Positions 15,728 through 23,876 of a DNA stretch of 34,543 bases are shown in pieces (the stretch's first letter is position 1; each line of letters starts with the position of its first letter). Source of the stretch: Paludibacteraceae bacterium (GTDB lineage: Bacteria > Bacteroidota > Bacteroidia > Bacteroidales > Paludibacteraceae). The notes below the pieces were generated by a model, which saw only the letters and a program-made list of their open reading frames with translations, had not been told where the DNA came from and did no database searches. The stretch is taken from contig JAKSNQ010000018.1 of NCBI GenBank assembly GCA_024399615.1, positions 1-34,543 on the forward strand. Direction: 5' to 3'. The position numbers were made by a program, and so were the translations under genes.

Positions 15728-17383
15728 ATGAAAAAGTCTTTTACTATACGACCTACGCTTGATGATGTATCTGCTACTGTGCAGTCAATACAAGAGCAAT
15801 TGGCGGCTTGGGAAATCAAGTCAGGCGAGGCGATGACAGCGGCAATGACGCTGGAGGATACGCTGGTTAAACTCATCGACTTGACACCCAAGAGCGAGCA
15901 TTTCTATATCACTGTTTCCAAAAGCCTGAAAAAGACGACCATTCGCGTCTCTGCTCGTGGTCGTGAGTTCGTGCTCAAAGCGACTGACGTTATGGGCGAT
16001 AGCATTGACGATGTGATGGACGAGGAATTTGCGCCGGAGGCAGAGGCCACTCTTCGTGATATGATGCTTCGCACGCAGGCTTCTCGTATCAATGTCAGGT
16101 ACACGAAGGGTATCAATCGTATCCAGATACTGGTATCTCGCGACGAAAAGGAGATGCTTTACAACACAATGGCGGGTGTACTTTCTGGCATTTTGGCTGG
16201 TCTGATTATTCGTCGTACATGCAGCGCTGAGATGGTAACTATATTGGCCAATGATCTCTTCACGCCGCTGTATCAACTTTTTTTGCGTGCTATTCAAACG
16301 ATGGTGGCTCCGCTCGTATTCTTCTCGTTGGCGGCTAGCATTACCGAGATTGGCGATATGCGTTCATTGGGCCGATCCGGAGCTAAGGTGCTGGGCTCCT
16401 ATGCGCTTACGGCCCTCATCGCCTGTGTGGTAGTTTTTGGATTGGACTCTCTCATTCAAGCCGGTGCCAATAGATCCATTCCACTCCCTCCGCTGTCGGA
16501 TGCAGCATCTGATGCGTCGGGCGTTTCGGTTATCAAAACGTTGGTGAACATCATACCGAATAACCTATTCGGTGCTTTCGTCGCTTCGGATATGCTTCAA
16601 ATCATGGTCTTGGCGGTGGCGGTTGGTGCTGCTGCCGGCACTATTGGAAAACACTCGGCCATGGTTGCGGATGCTATCTCGGCTCTCAACAGTATGTTCG
16701 GTAATATTACGTCGTATATCATCAAGTTCTTGCCTGTGGCCGTGTTTGGCAGTACGGGACTGTTAGCGTTGACGATTGAGGTGAATGGTATAGGTACGTA
16801 TGCGACTTGGTTGGGTCAGACGTTGTCATGCTATGGTGTGATGTATGTGGTGTACCTTATCCTTATATTACTGATTGCCAAGGTTAATCCGATGCATTTC
16901 GTTCGCGGTTATGCCCCTACTTGGGTGACGGCTTTCTCTACGTGCTCGAGCAATGCTGCTATGCCTTTCACGATGGCTGCTTGTCGCCGTTTGGGTGTGT
17001 CAAAGCGTATTTATTCGTTTTCTATCCCTGTCGGTTCGACAGTCAATATGGATGGAACCGTGGTATTTTACCTTACCACTACGTTGTTTGCTGCTCGTCT
17101 TTTTGGAGTCGATTTTGACTTGTCTACCATAGCAAATTTGATTGTGACTTCGATGCTTTTGTCCATGGCAACTCCCGGCACTCCGGGTTCTGTCCTGACC
17201 ATGTTTTTGGTGATTTTTGCGGCTGCGGGTGTACCCTCCGAAGCCTTTTCGCTGATTATGCCATTTGTGCCGTTGGTAGAACCATTTATTGCCGCCACTG
17301 GTGTTACGGGTGATGGTATGGTTTCGACCATCGTTGCAGCTTCGGAAAACCAACTCGACAAAGAGACTTATAATAACATCTGA
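15728..17383 (+). CDS. DAACS-family dicarboxylate/amino-acid:cation symporter with N-terminal GHKL-like domain
   Basis: A 551-aa inner-membrane secondary transporter. Residues from about 145 are a GltP/GltPh-like fold: TAFSTCSSNAAMPFT (serine-rich HP1 tip, C406-N409), GSTVNMDGT (NMDGT motif at 440-444), and the C-terminal ATGVTGDG. Family members import glutamate, aspartate, serine/threonine or C4-dicarboxylates with Na+ or H+. The first 141 residues are soluble and not part of the fold. Their order (a helix with LEDTLVKLID in place of an N-box, strands, an acidic loop, then YTKGINRIQILV) resembles an anti-sigma-kinase/GHKL ATPase with degraded ATP-binding residues; this is inference. The standard family length is about 400-440 aa, so this is a clear N-terminal extension. 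It follows the MMPL gene by 21 nt and ends at a strong hairpin. Confidence 0.9.
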   Translation: MKKSFTIRPTLDDVSATVQSIQEQLAAWEIKSGEAMTAAMTLEDTLVKLIDLTPKSEHFYITVSKSLKKTTIRVSARGREFVLKATDVMGDSIDDVMDEEFAPEAEATLRDMMLRTQASRINVRYTKGINRIQILVSRDEKEMLYNTMAGVLSGILAGLIIRRTCSAEMVTILANDLFTPLYQLFLRAIQTMVAPLVFFSLAASITEIGDMRSLGRSGAKVLGSYALTALIACVVVFGLDSLIQAGANRSIPLPPLSDAASDASGVSVIKTLVNIIPNNLFGAFVASDMLQIMVLAVAVGAAAGTIGKHSAMVADAISALNSMFGNITSYIIKFLPVAVFGSTGLLALTIEVNGIGTYATWLGQTLSCYGVMYVVYLILILLIAKVNPMHFVRGYAPTWVTAFSTCSSNAAMPFTMAACRRLGVSKRIYSFSIPVGSTVNMDGTVVFYLTTTLFAARLFGVDFDLSTIANLIVTSMLLSMATPGTPGSVLTMFLVIFAAAGVPSEAFSLIMPFVPLVEPFIAATGVTGDGMVSTIVAASENQLDKETYNNI

Positions 17384-17461
17384 TGCTTTGCAAGTGCGTT
17401 TGAGAACTATCGATATAGTGATATTCAAAAACTATAAATATATATCTTTCCATTTATCATA

Positions 17462-17496
17462 AATCGGGCGGACCCTATCGTGGGGCCCGCCCGATT
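17462..17496. terminator. GC-rich hairpin between convergent symporter and epimerase genes
   Basis: A 10-bp stem AATCGGGCGG/CCGCCCGATT (17462-17471 with 17487-17496), extended after one A-C mismatch by CCC/GGG, with a 7-nt loop. The flanking U-tracts are short on both strands. Its position between two convergent genes suggests a bidirectional terminator. Confidence 0.75.
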
Positions 17497-17516
17497 GGCT
17501 TGTAGAAAAGGTTGTG

Positions 17517-18539
17517 TTATTTCATTTTTGCTTTGGCATCCTCAAGAGTGACAATAAGACGATCGCACCATTGGTCAAAGACGGGATCTGGAACCTGTAG
17601 TTCGGGGTGCGCAAGAATATGTGCTACGGCGCGACGGCATCCCTCTGCATAACATACATGGGTGGTGAAATCAGGTACGGCGCGACGGAGTTTACTGCAG
17701 TCAAAAACGACACTAACGGCCTTGTCTCCTATTAGATTACCCATCATGTCGTAGCCTTCTGGAGCAACGGCATCGATATACTCTGATGCAACATAATAAG
17801 GACGATACTCTACACCTAAGGCATCAGCCAATGTGCGGTAGATCTGGTTCCATGTCAGGGTCTCGTCTGCCATGATTTGGAAAACTTCACCGATAGCGTG
17901 CGGATTGCCAATCAGTCCAATGAATCCTCGAGCGAAATCTTCGTTGTAGGTGAGCGTCCAAAGCGACTGACCATCGCCATGTACAATGACCTGTTTTCCC
18001 TCCAGCATACGTTTCAGTACCTGCCATGAACCCATACGACCATGTACGCTGACGGGCACGCTGCGTTCGCAATAGGTATGACTGGGGCGGATGATGGTGA
18101 TAGGGAATCCTTGTTCTCGGTAATAGCACATCAATTGTTCTTCACACGCTATTTTGTCACGCGAGTATTGCCAATAGGGATTCGCCAATGAGGTTCCCTC
18201 GTTGATGATGTAGTTTGCGGCCGGCTTGGCATAGGCCGATGCGCTACTGATGTACATGAATTGTTGAGTGCGGCCATGGAAAAGACGGAAATCGCGTTCT
18301 ACCTGTTCGGGTACGAATGCGATGAAATCGCAGACACAGTCGAATGACATGCCATCCAGTAGTCGTGCTACTGCTGCTTCGTCAGCTATATCCGCTTGGA
18401 TGGTGTGTACACCATCCGGCACTTCGTCGGCATGTGTACCACGGTTGAGGAGGTAGAGTTCGAAACGAGGCATGGCAGCCATGAGACGGGTGATGGCACT
18501 ACTGATGGTGCCTGTTCCACCGATAAAAAGAACACGCAT
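17517..18539 (-). CDS. NAD-dependent epimerase/dehydratase (extended SDR family)
   Basis: A 340-aa Rossmann-fold protein of the extended short-chain dehydrogenase/reductase family. The N-terminal NAD(P) motif is GGTGTISSAI (residues 7-16), an acceptor-side LNRGTH follows strand 2, SSASAY gives the active-site Ser, and the YxxxK dyad is in YSRDK. The variant glycine motif (GGTGxIS) is common in the isoflavone-reductase-like and CSP41-like members, which may not act on nucleotide sugars. The start is the Met at 18539, after the promoter at 18602-18633; a longer frame from 18644 would include that promoter. It is transcribed alone. Substrate unknown. Confidence 0.82.
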   Translation of the reverse strand: MRVLFIGGTGTISSAITRLMAAMPRFELYLLNRGTHADEVPDGVHTIQADIADEAAVARLLDGMSFDCVCDFIAFVPEQVERDFRLFHGRTQQFMYISSASAYAKPAANYIINEGTSLANPYWQYSRDKIACEEQLMCYYREQGFPITIIRPSHTYCERSVPVSVHGRMGSWQVLKRMLEGKQVIVHGDGQSLWTLTYNEDFARGFIGLIGNPHAIGEVFQIMADETLTWNQIYRTLADALGVEYRPYYVASEYIDAVAPEGYDMMGNLIGDKAVSVVFDCSKLRRAVPDFTTHVCYAEGCRRAVAHILAHPELQVPDPVFDQWCDRLIVTLEDAKAKMK

Positions 18540-18601
18540 AGTATTTTGATTTGAAAAATAGTACGATAATAGCAAACAGAATAATCTGTTGTTTGATGGG
18601 A

Positions 18602-18633
18602 CAAAGGTACTAAAAAATATTGAATCGTGCAAA
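18602..18633 (-). promoter_or_regulatory. Bacteroidota promoter for the SDR epimerase
   Basis: Minus strand: TTTG (18630-18633), 20 nt, TACCTTTG (18602-18609). The spacer shares ATTCAATATTTTT with the promoter at 5046-5077. Confidence 0.82.
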
Positions 18634-18643
18634 TAATCAAGCA

Positions 18644-18680
18644 AAAAAAATCGGTTAGCGCATTGCTAACCGATTTTTTT
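18644..18680 (-). terminator. Rho-independent terminator of dnaK (bidirectional in form)
   Basis: A perfect 16-bp stem (18644-18659 with 18665-18680): A7/T7 ends around TCGGTTAGC/GCTAACCGA, with a 5-nt loop. It lies 18 nt after the dnaK stop and just upstream of the epimerase promoter. Confidence 0.93.
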
Positions 18681-18698
18681 ATGTTGTGCAGGTGCTGT

Positions 18699-20630
18699 TT
18701 ACTTGACTTCTTCGAAATCAACGTCGGTAACGTCACCCTGGTTGTTGCCGGACTGAGATCCGCCTTGTTGAGCGCCATTGAATCCTCCGAAATCCTGAGG
18801 ACCTGCGGTTGGACCTTGTTGGCCGCCTTGTGCTGCGTACATCTCAGATGCGACTGCTTGGAAAGCAGTGGTCAGCGCGTTGCCTGCTGCTTCACATGCG
18901 TCTGCATCCTTCTTTTCATATGCTGACTTGAGGTCCTTGAGAGCAGACTCGATAGGTGCCTTCTTGTCTGCAGGGAGCTTGTCACCGAGGTCGGCCAATT
19001 GCTTCTCAGTTTGGAAGATGAGCGAGTCTGCCTTGTTGAGTTTCTCCACACGCTCTTTCTCACGCTTGTCTGCTTCTGCATTTGCTTCTGCTTCTGCTTT
19101 CATACGCTTAATCTCGTCATCGCTGAGTCCGGAAGAAGCCTCAATACGAATCTTGGCATCTTTGCCGGTGGCTTTATCCTTGGCGCTGACATTGAGGATA
19201 CCATTGGCATCAATATCGAAAGTGACTTCAATTTGTGGCTCTCCACGACGAGCAGGCATGATGCCATCCAGGTGGAAACGACCGAGGAGTTTGTTTTGCG
19301 CAGCCATAGGACGCTCGCCTTGATAGATGACAATCTCTACAGAAGGTTGGTTGTCCACAGCGGTGGTGAAGGTTTCGGTCTTCTTGGTTGGGATGGTGGT
19401 GTTGGCCTCAATCATCTTGGTCATCACGCCGCCCATGGTCTCTATACCGAGCGAAAGTGGAGTAACGTCAAGGAGCAGAATATCTTTCACATCGCCGGTG
19501 AGGACACCGCCTTGGATAGCTGCACCTACGGCAACCACTTCGTCAGGGTTAACGCCCTTAGAAGGGGCTTTTCCGAAGAACTTCTCTACAGCCTGCTGGA
19601 TAGCAGGGATACGGGTTGAACCACCTACGAGGATTACTTCGTCGATATCACCGGTGCTGAGTCCGGCAGCCTGCAAAGCTTCACGGCAAGGTGCGATGGT
19701 CTTCTGCACGAGATCGTCGATGAGTTGTTCGAACTTAGCGCGAGTGAGGGTTTTAACCAAGTGTTGTGGTACACCATTGACCGGCATGATGTATGGGAGG
19801 TTGATCTCCGAAGATGTGGTGTTGGAAAGCTCAATTTTGGCTTTCTCTGCCGCCTCTTTGAGTCGCTGCATGGCCATAGGGTCTGCGCTGAGGTCTGCGC
19901 CGCCGTTCTCGTTCTTGAACTCTTGTACGAGCCAGTCGATGATACGATGGTCAAAGTCATCGCCGCCGAGGTGTGTGTCACCAGCGGTTGATTTTACTTC
20001 GAAAACACCGTCGCCAAGTTCCAGCACGGATACATCGTGAGTACCACCACCGCAGTCAAATACCACAATCTTCATATCCTTATTAGCCTTGTCAAGACCA
20101 TATGCCAATGCAGCTGCGGTAGGCTCATTGACGATACGACGCACTTTGAGACCGGCAATTTCACCTGCCTCCTTGGTTGCCTGACGTTGGCTATCGTTAA
20201 AGTAAGCAGGAACAGTGATGACGGCCTCGGTAACCTCTTGACCCAGATAGTCCTCAGCAGTCTTCTTCATTTTCTGAAGGATAATAGCCGAGATTTCCTG
20301 TGGGGTATAGAGACGTCCGTCGATGTCCACGCGTGGGGTGTTGTTGTCACCTTTGACCACTTTGTATGGTACGCGAGCTATCTCGCCGCTTAGACGGTCG
20401 TAAGACTCGCCCATGAATCGCTTGATCGAATAAACAGTCTTGGTTGGGTTGGTGATAGCTTGACGCTTAGCAGGGTCGCACACTTTGCGCTCGCCGCCAT
20501 CGACAAAGCCGATGACCGAAGGAGTGGTGCGCTTGCCTTCTGAGTTGGTGATTACGATAGGCTCGTTGCCTTCCATTACAGAGACGCAGGAATTGGTGGT
20601 TCCCAGGTCGATACCAATAATTTTGCTCAT
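18699..20630 (-). CDS. dnaK: Molecular chaperone DnaK (Hsp70)
   Basis: ATP-dependent cytosolic chaperone that works with DnaJ and GrpE. At 643 aa it is full length: [16 protein letters not shown] at the N-terminus (phosphate 1), [48 protein letters not shown] (phosphate 2), [14 protein letters not shown], the interdomain linker [19 protein letters not shown], the substrate-binding domain to about 540, a helical lid, and a Gly/Gln-rich tail ending [27 protein letters not shown] is diagnostic. dnaJ and grpE are not adjacent. There is no CIRCE element upstream (no TTAGCACTC-N9-GAGTGCTAA), and no good TTTG-N20-TAnnTTTG promoter in the 221-nt gap, which instead holds inverted repeats. Confidence 0.98.
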   Translation of the reverse strand: MSKIIGIDLGTTNSCVSVMEGNEPIVITNSEGKRTTPSVIGFVDGGERKVCDPAKRQAITNPTKTVYSIKRFMGESYDRLSGEIARVPYKVVKGDNNTPRVDIDGRLYTPQEISAIILQKMKKTAEDYLGQEVTEAVITVPAYFNDSQRQATKEAGEIAGLKVRRIVNEPTAAALAYGLDKANKDMKIVVFDCGGGTHDVSVLELGDGVFEVKSTAGDTHLGGDDFDHRIIDWLVQEFKNENGGADLSADPMAMQRLKEAAEKAKIELSNTTSSEINLPYIMPVNGVPQHLVKTLTRAKFEQLIDDLVQKTIAPCREALQAAGLSTGDIDEVILVGGSTRIPAIQQAVEKFFGKAPSKGVNPDEVVAVGAAIQGGVLTGDVKDILLLDVTPLSLGIETMGGVMTKMIEANTTIPTKKTETFTTAVDNQPSVEIVIYQGERPMAAQNKLLGRFHLDGIMPARRGEPQIEVTFDIDANGILNVSAKDKATGKDAKIRIEASSGLSDDEIKRMKAEAEANAEADKREKERVEKLNKADSLIFQTEKQLADLGDKLPADKKAPIESALKDLKSAYEKKDADACEAAGNALTTAFQAVASEMYAAQGGQQGPTAGPQDFGGFNGAQQGGSQSGNNQGDVTDVDFEEVK

Positions 20631-20732
20631 AGTTGTATGTTTTTTTAGTTATTAATCGTGTTGATTTGTTTTGTCTACCGGCGAGAGTTGTTCGCTTCAA
20701 TCGGTGACACCTTATATAAATAATAAAATAGA

Positions 20733-20758
20733 GGTGCCTACCGTCGTTGGTAGACACC
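20733..20758 (-). terminator. Hairpin followed by U-rich stretch, between gdh and dnaK
   Basis: On the minus strand, GGTG-(T)-CTACC pairs with GGTAG-(G)-CACC across a 6-nt loop with one mismatch. A T-rich run (TATTTTATTATTTATAT) follows within a few bases. It could terminate glutamate dehydrogenase transcripts about 95 nt after their stop, or be part of a dnaK control region. Confidence 0.5.
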
Positions 20759-20796
20759 CCTAATAGACAAATCGCGTGCCAAAGAGTTAAAAGAGT

Positions 20797-20826
20797 GCTG
20801 CATATGCCAAAATGGCAGACTGCAGC
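20797..20826 (-). terminator. Two-part hairpin downstream of the second glutamate dehydrogenase
   Basis: GCTGCA (20797-20802) pairs with TGCAGC (20821-20826) and TGCCA (20805-20809) with TGGCA (20813-20817), giving 11 bp around a small internal loop and a 3-nt loop. On the minus strand it is followed by a mixed T-rich stretch, so termination is possible but not certain. Confidence 0.45.
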
Positions 20827-20851
20827 AATGGCATGTGCCAAAAAGGACAAA

Positions 20852-22204
20852 TTAGTAGCAGATTCCCTGCTCAAGCATGGCATTAGCCACCTTGATGAAT
20901 CCAGCGATGTTGGCACCTTTGACGTAGTTGATATAACCATCTTCCTCGGTACCATACTTGAGACAAGCATCGTGTATATCACTCATGATGCGATGCAGGT
21001 GCTCATCCACCTCCTCTTTTGTCCACGACTGACGGATGCTGTTTTGAGTCATCTCGAGACCTGATGTTGCTACGCCTCCTGCGTTGCTGGCCTTACCCGG
21101 TGAGTAGAGGATCTTTGCAGCTTGGAAAAGTGCAATAGCCTCAGGTGTGGTAGGCATGTTGGCACCCTCGGTAACGCAGTAGCATCCGTTGGCGAGAAGT
21201 TTCTTTGCATCCTCAGCATCCAATTCGTTCTGGGTGGCGCAAGGCATGGCGATATCACACTTGATTGACCATGGACGTTCGTTCTCGAAATATCGAGCAG
21301 TTGGATATTTGTCTGCATACTCTTTGATGCGACCACGCAGACCATTCTTCAGATAGAGCACATAGTTGAGTTTCTCCTCATCGAGACCATCCGGATCGTA
21401 AACGAAACCATTGGAGTCGGAAAGGGTAACAACTTTTGCCCCCAAACGCATTGCTTTTTGTGCTGCATATTGTGCCACATTTCCGGAACCGGAGATACAA
21501 ACGGTAGCGCCTTCGAATGATTTGCCGCGAGTAGCGAGCATCTGCTGTGCGAAATAGCACGCACCATAGCCCGTAGCTTCCGGACGCAGTAGTGAACCAC
21601 CCCATGTGAGGCCCTTGCCGGTAAGGGTGCCGGTCCACTCGTCGCGCAGACGCTTGTATTGGCCGAACATGAAACCGATTTCGCGACCGCCTACGCCGAT
21701 ATCACCTGCAGGAACGTCACGATCTTGACCGATGTGCTTCTGCAGTTCGGTCATGAATGATTGGCAGAAACGCATAACTTCTGCATCTGATTTTCCTCTT
21801 GGTGAGAAGTCTGAGCCGCCTTTACCACCGCCCATAGGCAGAGTTGTGAGCGCGTTCTTGAACGTCTGCTCGAAAGCGAGGAACTTCATCACCGACAAGG
21901 TAACGCTGGAGTGGAAGCGAATGCCGCCCTTGTAGGGGCCAATCGCAGAGTTCATCTGTACGCGGAAACCGCGGTTGATTTGCACTTCGCCACGGTCATC
22001 AACCCATGGTACACGAAACATGATAACGCGCTCCGGTTCCACCATTCGCTCCATAATCTTGGCATCCAGCAGAGCTGGGTAGTCCATGATGTAAGGTGCA
22101 ACACTCTCAAGCACTTCGCGAACTGCCTGATGAAACTCTTTTTCGCCCGGGTTTTTCTGCTCGAGCTGGGCCATAAAGCCCTCAACATACTCTTTTGTTG
22201 ACAT
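20852..22204 (-). CDS. gdhA: Glutamate dehydrogenase, NADP-type subtype
   Basis: The second hexameric glutamate dehydrogenase of the window (450 aa), with the assimilatory role of forming glutamate from 2-oxoglutarate and ammonia expected for its subtype. It matches E. coli GdhA closely: VEPERVIMFRVPWVDD, GPYKGGIRFH, FKNALTTLPMGGGKGGSDF, PAGDIGVGGREIGFM, TGKGLTWGGSLLRPEATGYG, Rossmann motif SGSGNVAQYAA, and SDSNG after the second strand, which in NADP enzymes replaces the acidic residue of NAD enzymes. The likely start is the Met at 22204 (MSTKEYVEGFM), fitting homologues; an in-frame ATG at 22258, also in the transcript, would add 18 residues. Monocistronic, with its own promoter at 22287-22318. 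Confidence 0.95.
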   Translation of the reverse strand: MSTKEYVEGFMAQLEQKNPGEKEFHQAVREVLESVAPYIMDYPALLDAKIMERMVEPERVIMFRVPWVDDRGEVQINRGFRVQMNSAIGPYKGGIRFHSSVTLSVMKFLAFEQTFKNALTTLPMGGGKGGSDFSPRGKSDAEVMRFCQSFMTELQKHIGQDRDVPAGDIGVGGREIGFMFGQYKRLRDEWTGTLTGKGLTWGGSLLRPEATGYGACYFAQQMLATRGKSFEGATVCISGSGNVAQYAAQKAMRLGAKVVTLSDSNGFVYDPDGLDEEKLNYVLYLKNGLRGRIKEYADKYPTARYFENERPWSIKCDIAMPCATQNELDAEDAKKLLANGCYCVTEGANMPTTPEAIALFQAAKILYSPGKASNAGGVATSGLEMTQNSIRQSWTKEEVDEHLHRIMSDIHDACLKYGTEEDGYINYVKGANIAGFIKVANAMLEQGICY

Positions 22205-22286
22205 ATAAGGAAGAATTTTTAATAGATAACCAATACCGAATAGTGCCGCTATGCACATTTGTAATCCCCTTAATCAAAACACGGTA

Positions 22287-22318
22287 CAAAGGTACAAAAA
22301 AAATGTGAGATACGCAAT
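22287..22318 (-). promoter_or_regulatory. Bacteroidota promoter for the second glutamate dehydrogenase
   Basis: Minus strand: ATTG (22315-22318), 20 nt with a T-tract, TACCTTTG (22287-22294). The leader to the ATG at 22204 is about 75 nt. No terminator is visible between the trkH stop (22371) and this promoter. Confidence 0.75.
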
Positions 22319-22370
22319 AAATATCAGCAAAAAAATGTGTGCAAACGTTTTCTTTGTGCTTTTTTGTGGC

Positions 22371-23867
22371 TCATTTTCTCCAAAGTGCGGGTGAGAAGAG
22401 CAGTAGTACGGTGAAAATTTCGAGACGCCCTACTACCATGACAAATGTCGCCCACCACTTGGCAATGATAGGAAAATCGGCGTATGACCCCGATGGACCA
22501 TAGTTCCCAATGGATATACCGACGTTGTTGATTGCAGAGAAGGCTGTACCAATCGCTTCATCAAAAGGGAGACCAGCTGCGCTGAAAATGAGCATGCTGA
22601 TGACAGTTATGAAGAGGTAAAAGAAGGTGAATGCCATGATGTTGTTGATGGTCTGTTGCTCTACCGGTTTACCATTGAGTTTGGCCGGTATGATTGCGTT
22701 GGGGTGTATTCGTCGCTGACATTCGGCCAGACCATTTTTGAACAAAAGGATGATGCGCACCTGCTTAAATCCGCCTGCGGTGGAACCGGCACATCCGCCC
22801 AGCAGCATGAGGAAGAAAACGAGTCCCCACCACATTTTGGGCCATGTCATGTAGTCCGAAGCGGCAAAGCCGGTACTGGTGACTGCGCTGGTGACCATGA
22901 AGAATGCTTTGCGCAGGGCTCGTTCGCCATGCATCAGGTAGTCGTGCGAGTTGTGCAGCGCGGTGTCGGGTTCGACAAAACCATAGTGAACGAAAAGTCC
23001 CATGGCCAGGATGAATGTGAAGATGAGCGTGGCGATAATATACCATCGGGTTTCCTCGTCCCGCCATAGGCGAAGTGGTTTGCCTCGGAAGATGAAAATG
23101 AGGAGCGTGAAATTGATACCGGATAAGAGCATGAAGACCGCGATAATCCATTGGATAGCAGGGCTATACTCCATGATTGAGAGGTTCTGAGTGGAAAAAC
23201 CACCCGTGGCAATGGTGGCCATAGAGTGGCATACCGAGTCAAAACTGTCCATGCCACAGAAATATAATAGTGCGAATTCGGAGAGCGTGAGGGCAATGTA
23301 CATGCCCCACATTCCTTTGGCCGTGCCAGAGATACGTGGCCCCAGTTTCTCGTAGCTGACTCCCGTCACTTCTGCTGCATATAACTGCATGCCACCGAGG
23401 CCGAACATCGGTAATACGGCTATACTTAGCACGATGATGCCCATGCCACCCAACCATTGCATCAGGCTGCGCCAGAACAAAATACCATGTGTTTGCGCCT
23501 CTACATCGCTATAGACCGTGCCTCCAAAAGTGGAAAAACCTGCCATCGATTCGAAATACGAGTCGGTGAAATTGAGGCTGCCGCTCAGGTAGAAAGGTAA
23601 TGCGCCAAAGATGGCGAAGACAAACCATATCAAGCCTACGATGAGGTATCCCTCGCGCTCGCCAACGCGCTTGGAGGCATGGCGACCGGCGTGCAGGCAT
23701 ATGCAGCTGACGATGAAGGTTACCAGAGTGGAAGTGATGAAAGCACCGGTATCACACTCGTTGTAAAAATAACTCACCAACGTAGGCACGACCATAAACA
23801 GTGCTAATATTTGTAGGAGTGCACCGAGGGTTTGAACGACTATTTTCCAGTTGAAGGTACGTGTCAT
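22371..23867 (-). CDS. trkH: Trk-type K+ uptake system membrane subunit
   Basis: Potassium-translocating subunit of the Trk/Ktr family, 498 aa, with about ten hydrophobic segments arranged as repeated TM-pore-TM units. The selectivity-filter loops, one glycine each, can be seen as FSTFGGTV, MATIATGGFST, SAVTSTGFAAS and SAINNVGISIG. LMLLGGCAGSTAGGFKQVRI is also a family hallmark. It lies 9 nt downstream of trkA, its NAD-binding gating partner, and both follow dxs on the same strand. Confidence 0.95.
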   Translation of the reverse strand: MTRTFNWKIVVQTLGALLQILALFMVVPTLVSYFYNECDTGAFITSTLVTFIVSCICLHAGRHASKRVGEREGYLIVGLIWFVFAIFGALPFYLSGSLNFTDSYFESMAGFSTFGGTVYSDVEAQTHGILFWRSLMQWLGGMGIIVLSIAVLPMFGLGGMQLYAAEVTGVSYEKLGPRISGTAKGMWGMYIALTLSEFALLYFCGMDSFDSVCHSMATIATGGFSTQNLSIMEYSPAIQWIIAVFMLLSGINFTLLIFIFRGKPLRLWRDEETRWYIIATLIFTFILAMGLFVHYGFVEPDTALHNSHDYLMHGERALRKAFFMVTSAVTSTGFAASDYMTWPKMWWGLVFFLMLLGGCAGSTAGGFKQVRIILLFKNGLAECQRRIHPNAIIPAKLNGKPVEQQTINNIMAFTFFYLFITVISMLIFSAAGLPFDEAIGTAFSAINNVGISIGNYGPSGSYADFPIIAKWWATFVMVVGRLEIFTVLLLFSPALWRK

Positions 23868-23876
23868 GAAAAGAAA

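Noticed and set aside
18868..19619. Antisense open frames beneath the dnaK lid region, considered because of the old report of a glutamate dehydrogenase antisense to an Hsp70 gene
   Set aside because: The translated antisense frames show none of the glutamate dehydrogenase motifs; the real dehydrogenase is a separate neighbouring gene.
19327..20040. Long open frame antisense to dnaK (237 codons)
   Set aside because: It mirrors the strongly conserved dnaK codons, has no promoter or recognisable motif, and its product is low-complexity Ser/Thr/Arg-rich. It is a shadow of dnaK.
20631..20851. CIRCE-type HrcA operator upstream of dnaK
   Set aside because: Only an isolated GAGTGCTG is present (20793); the paired TTAGCACTC-N9-GAGTGCTAA is absent.
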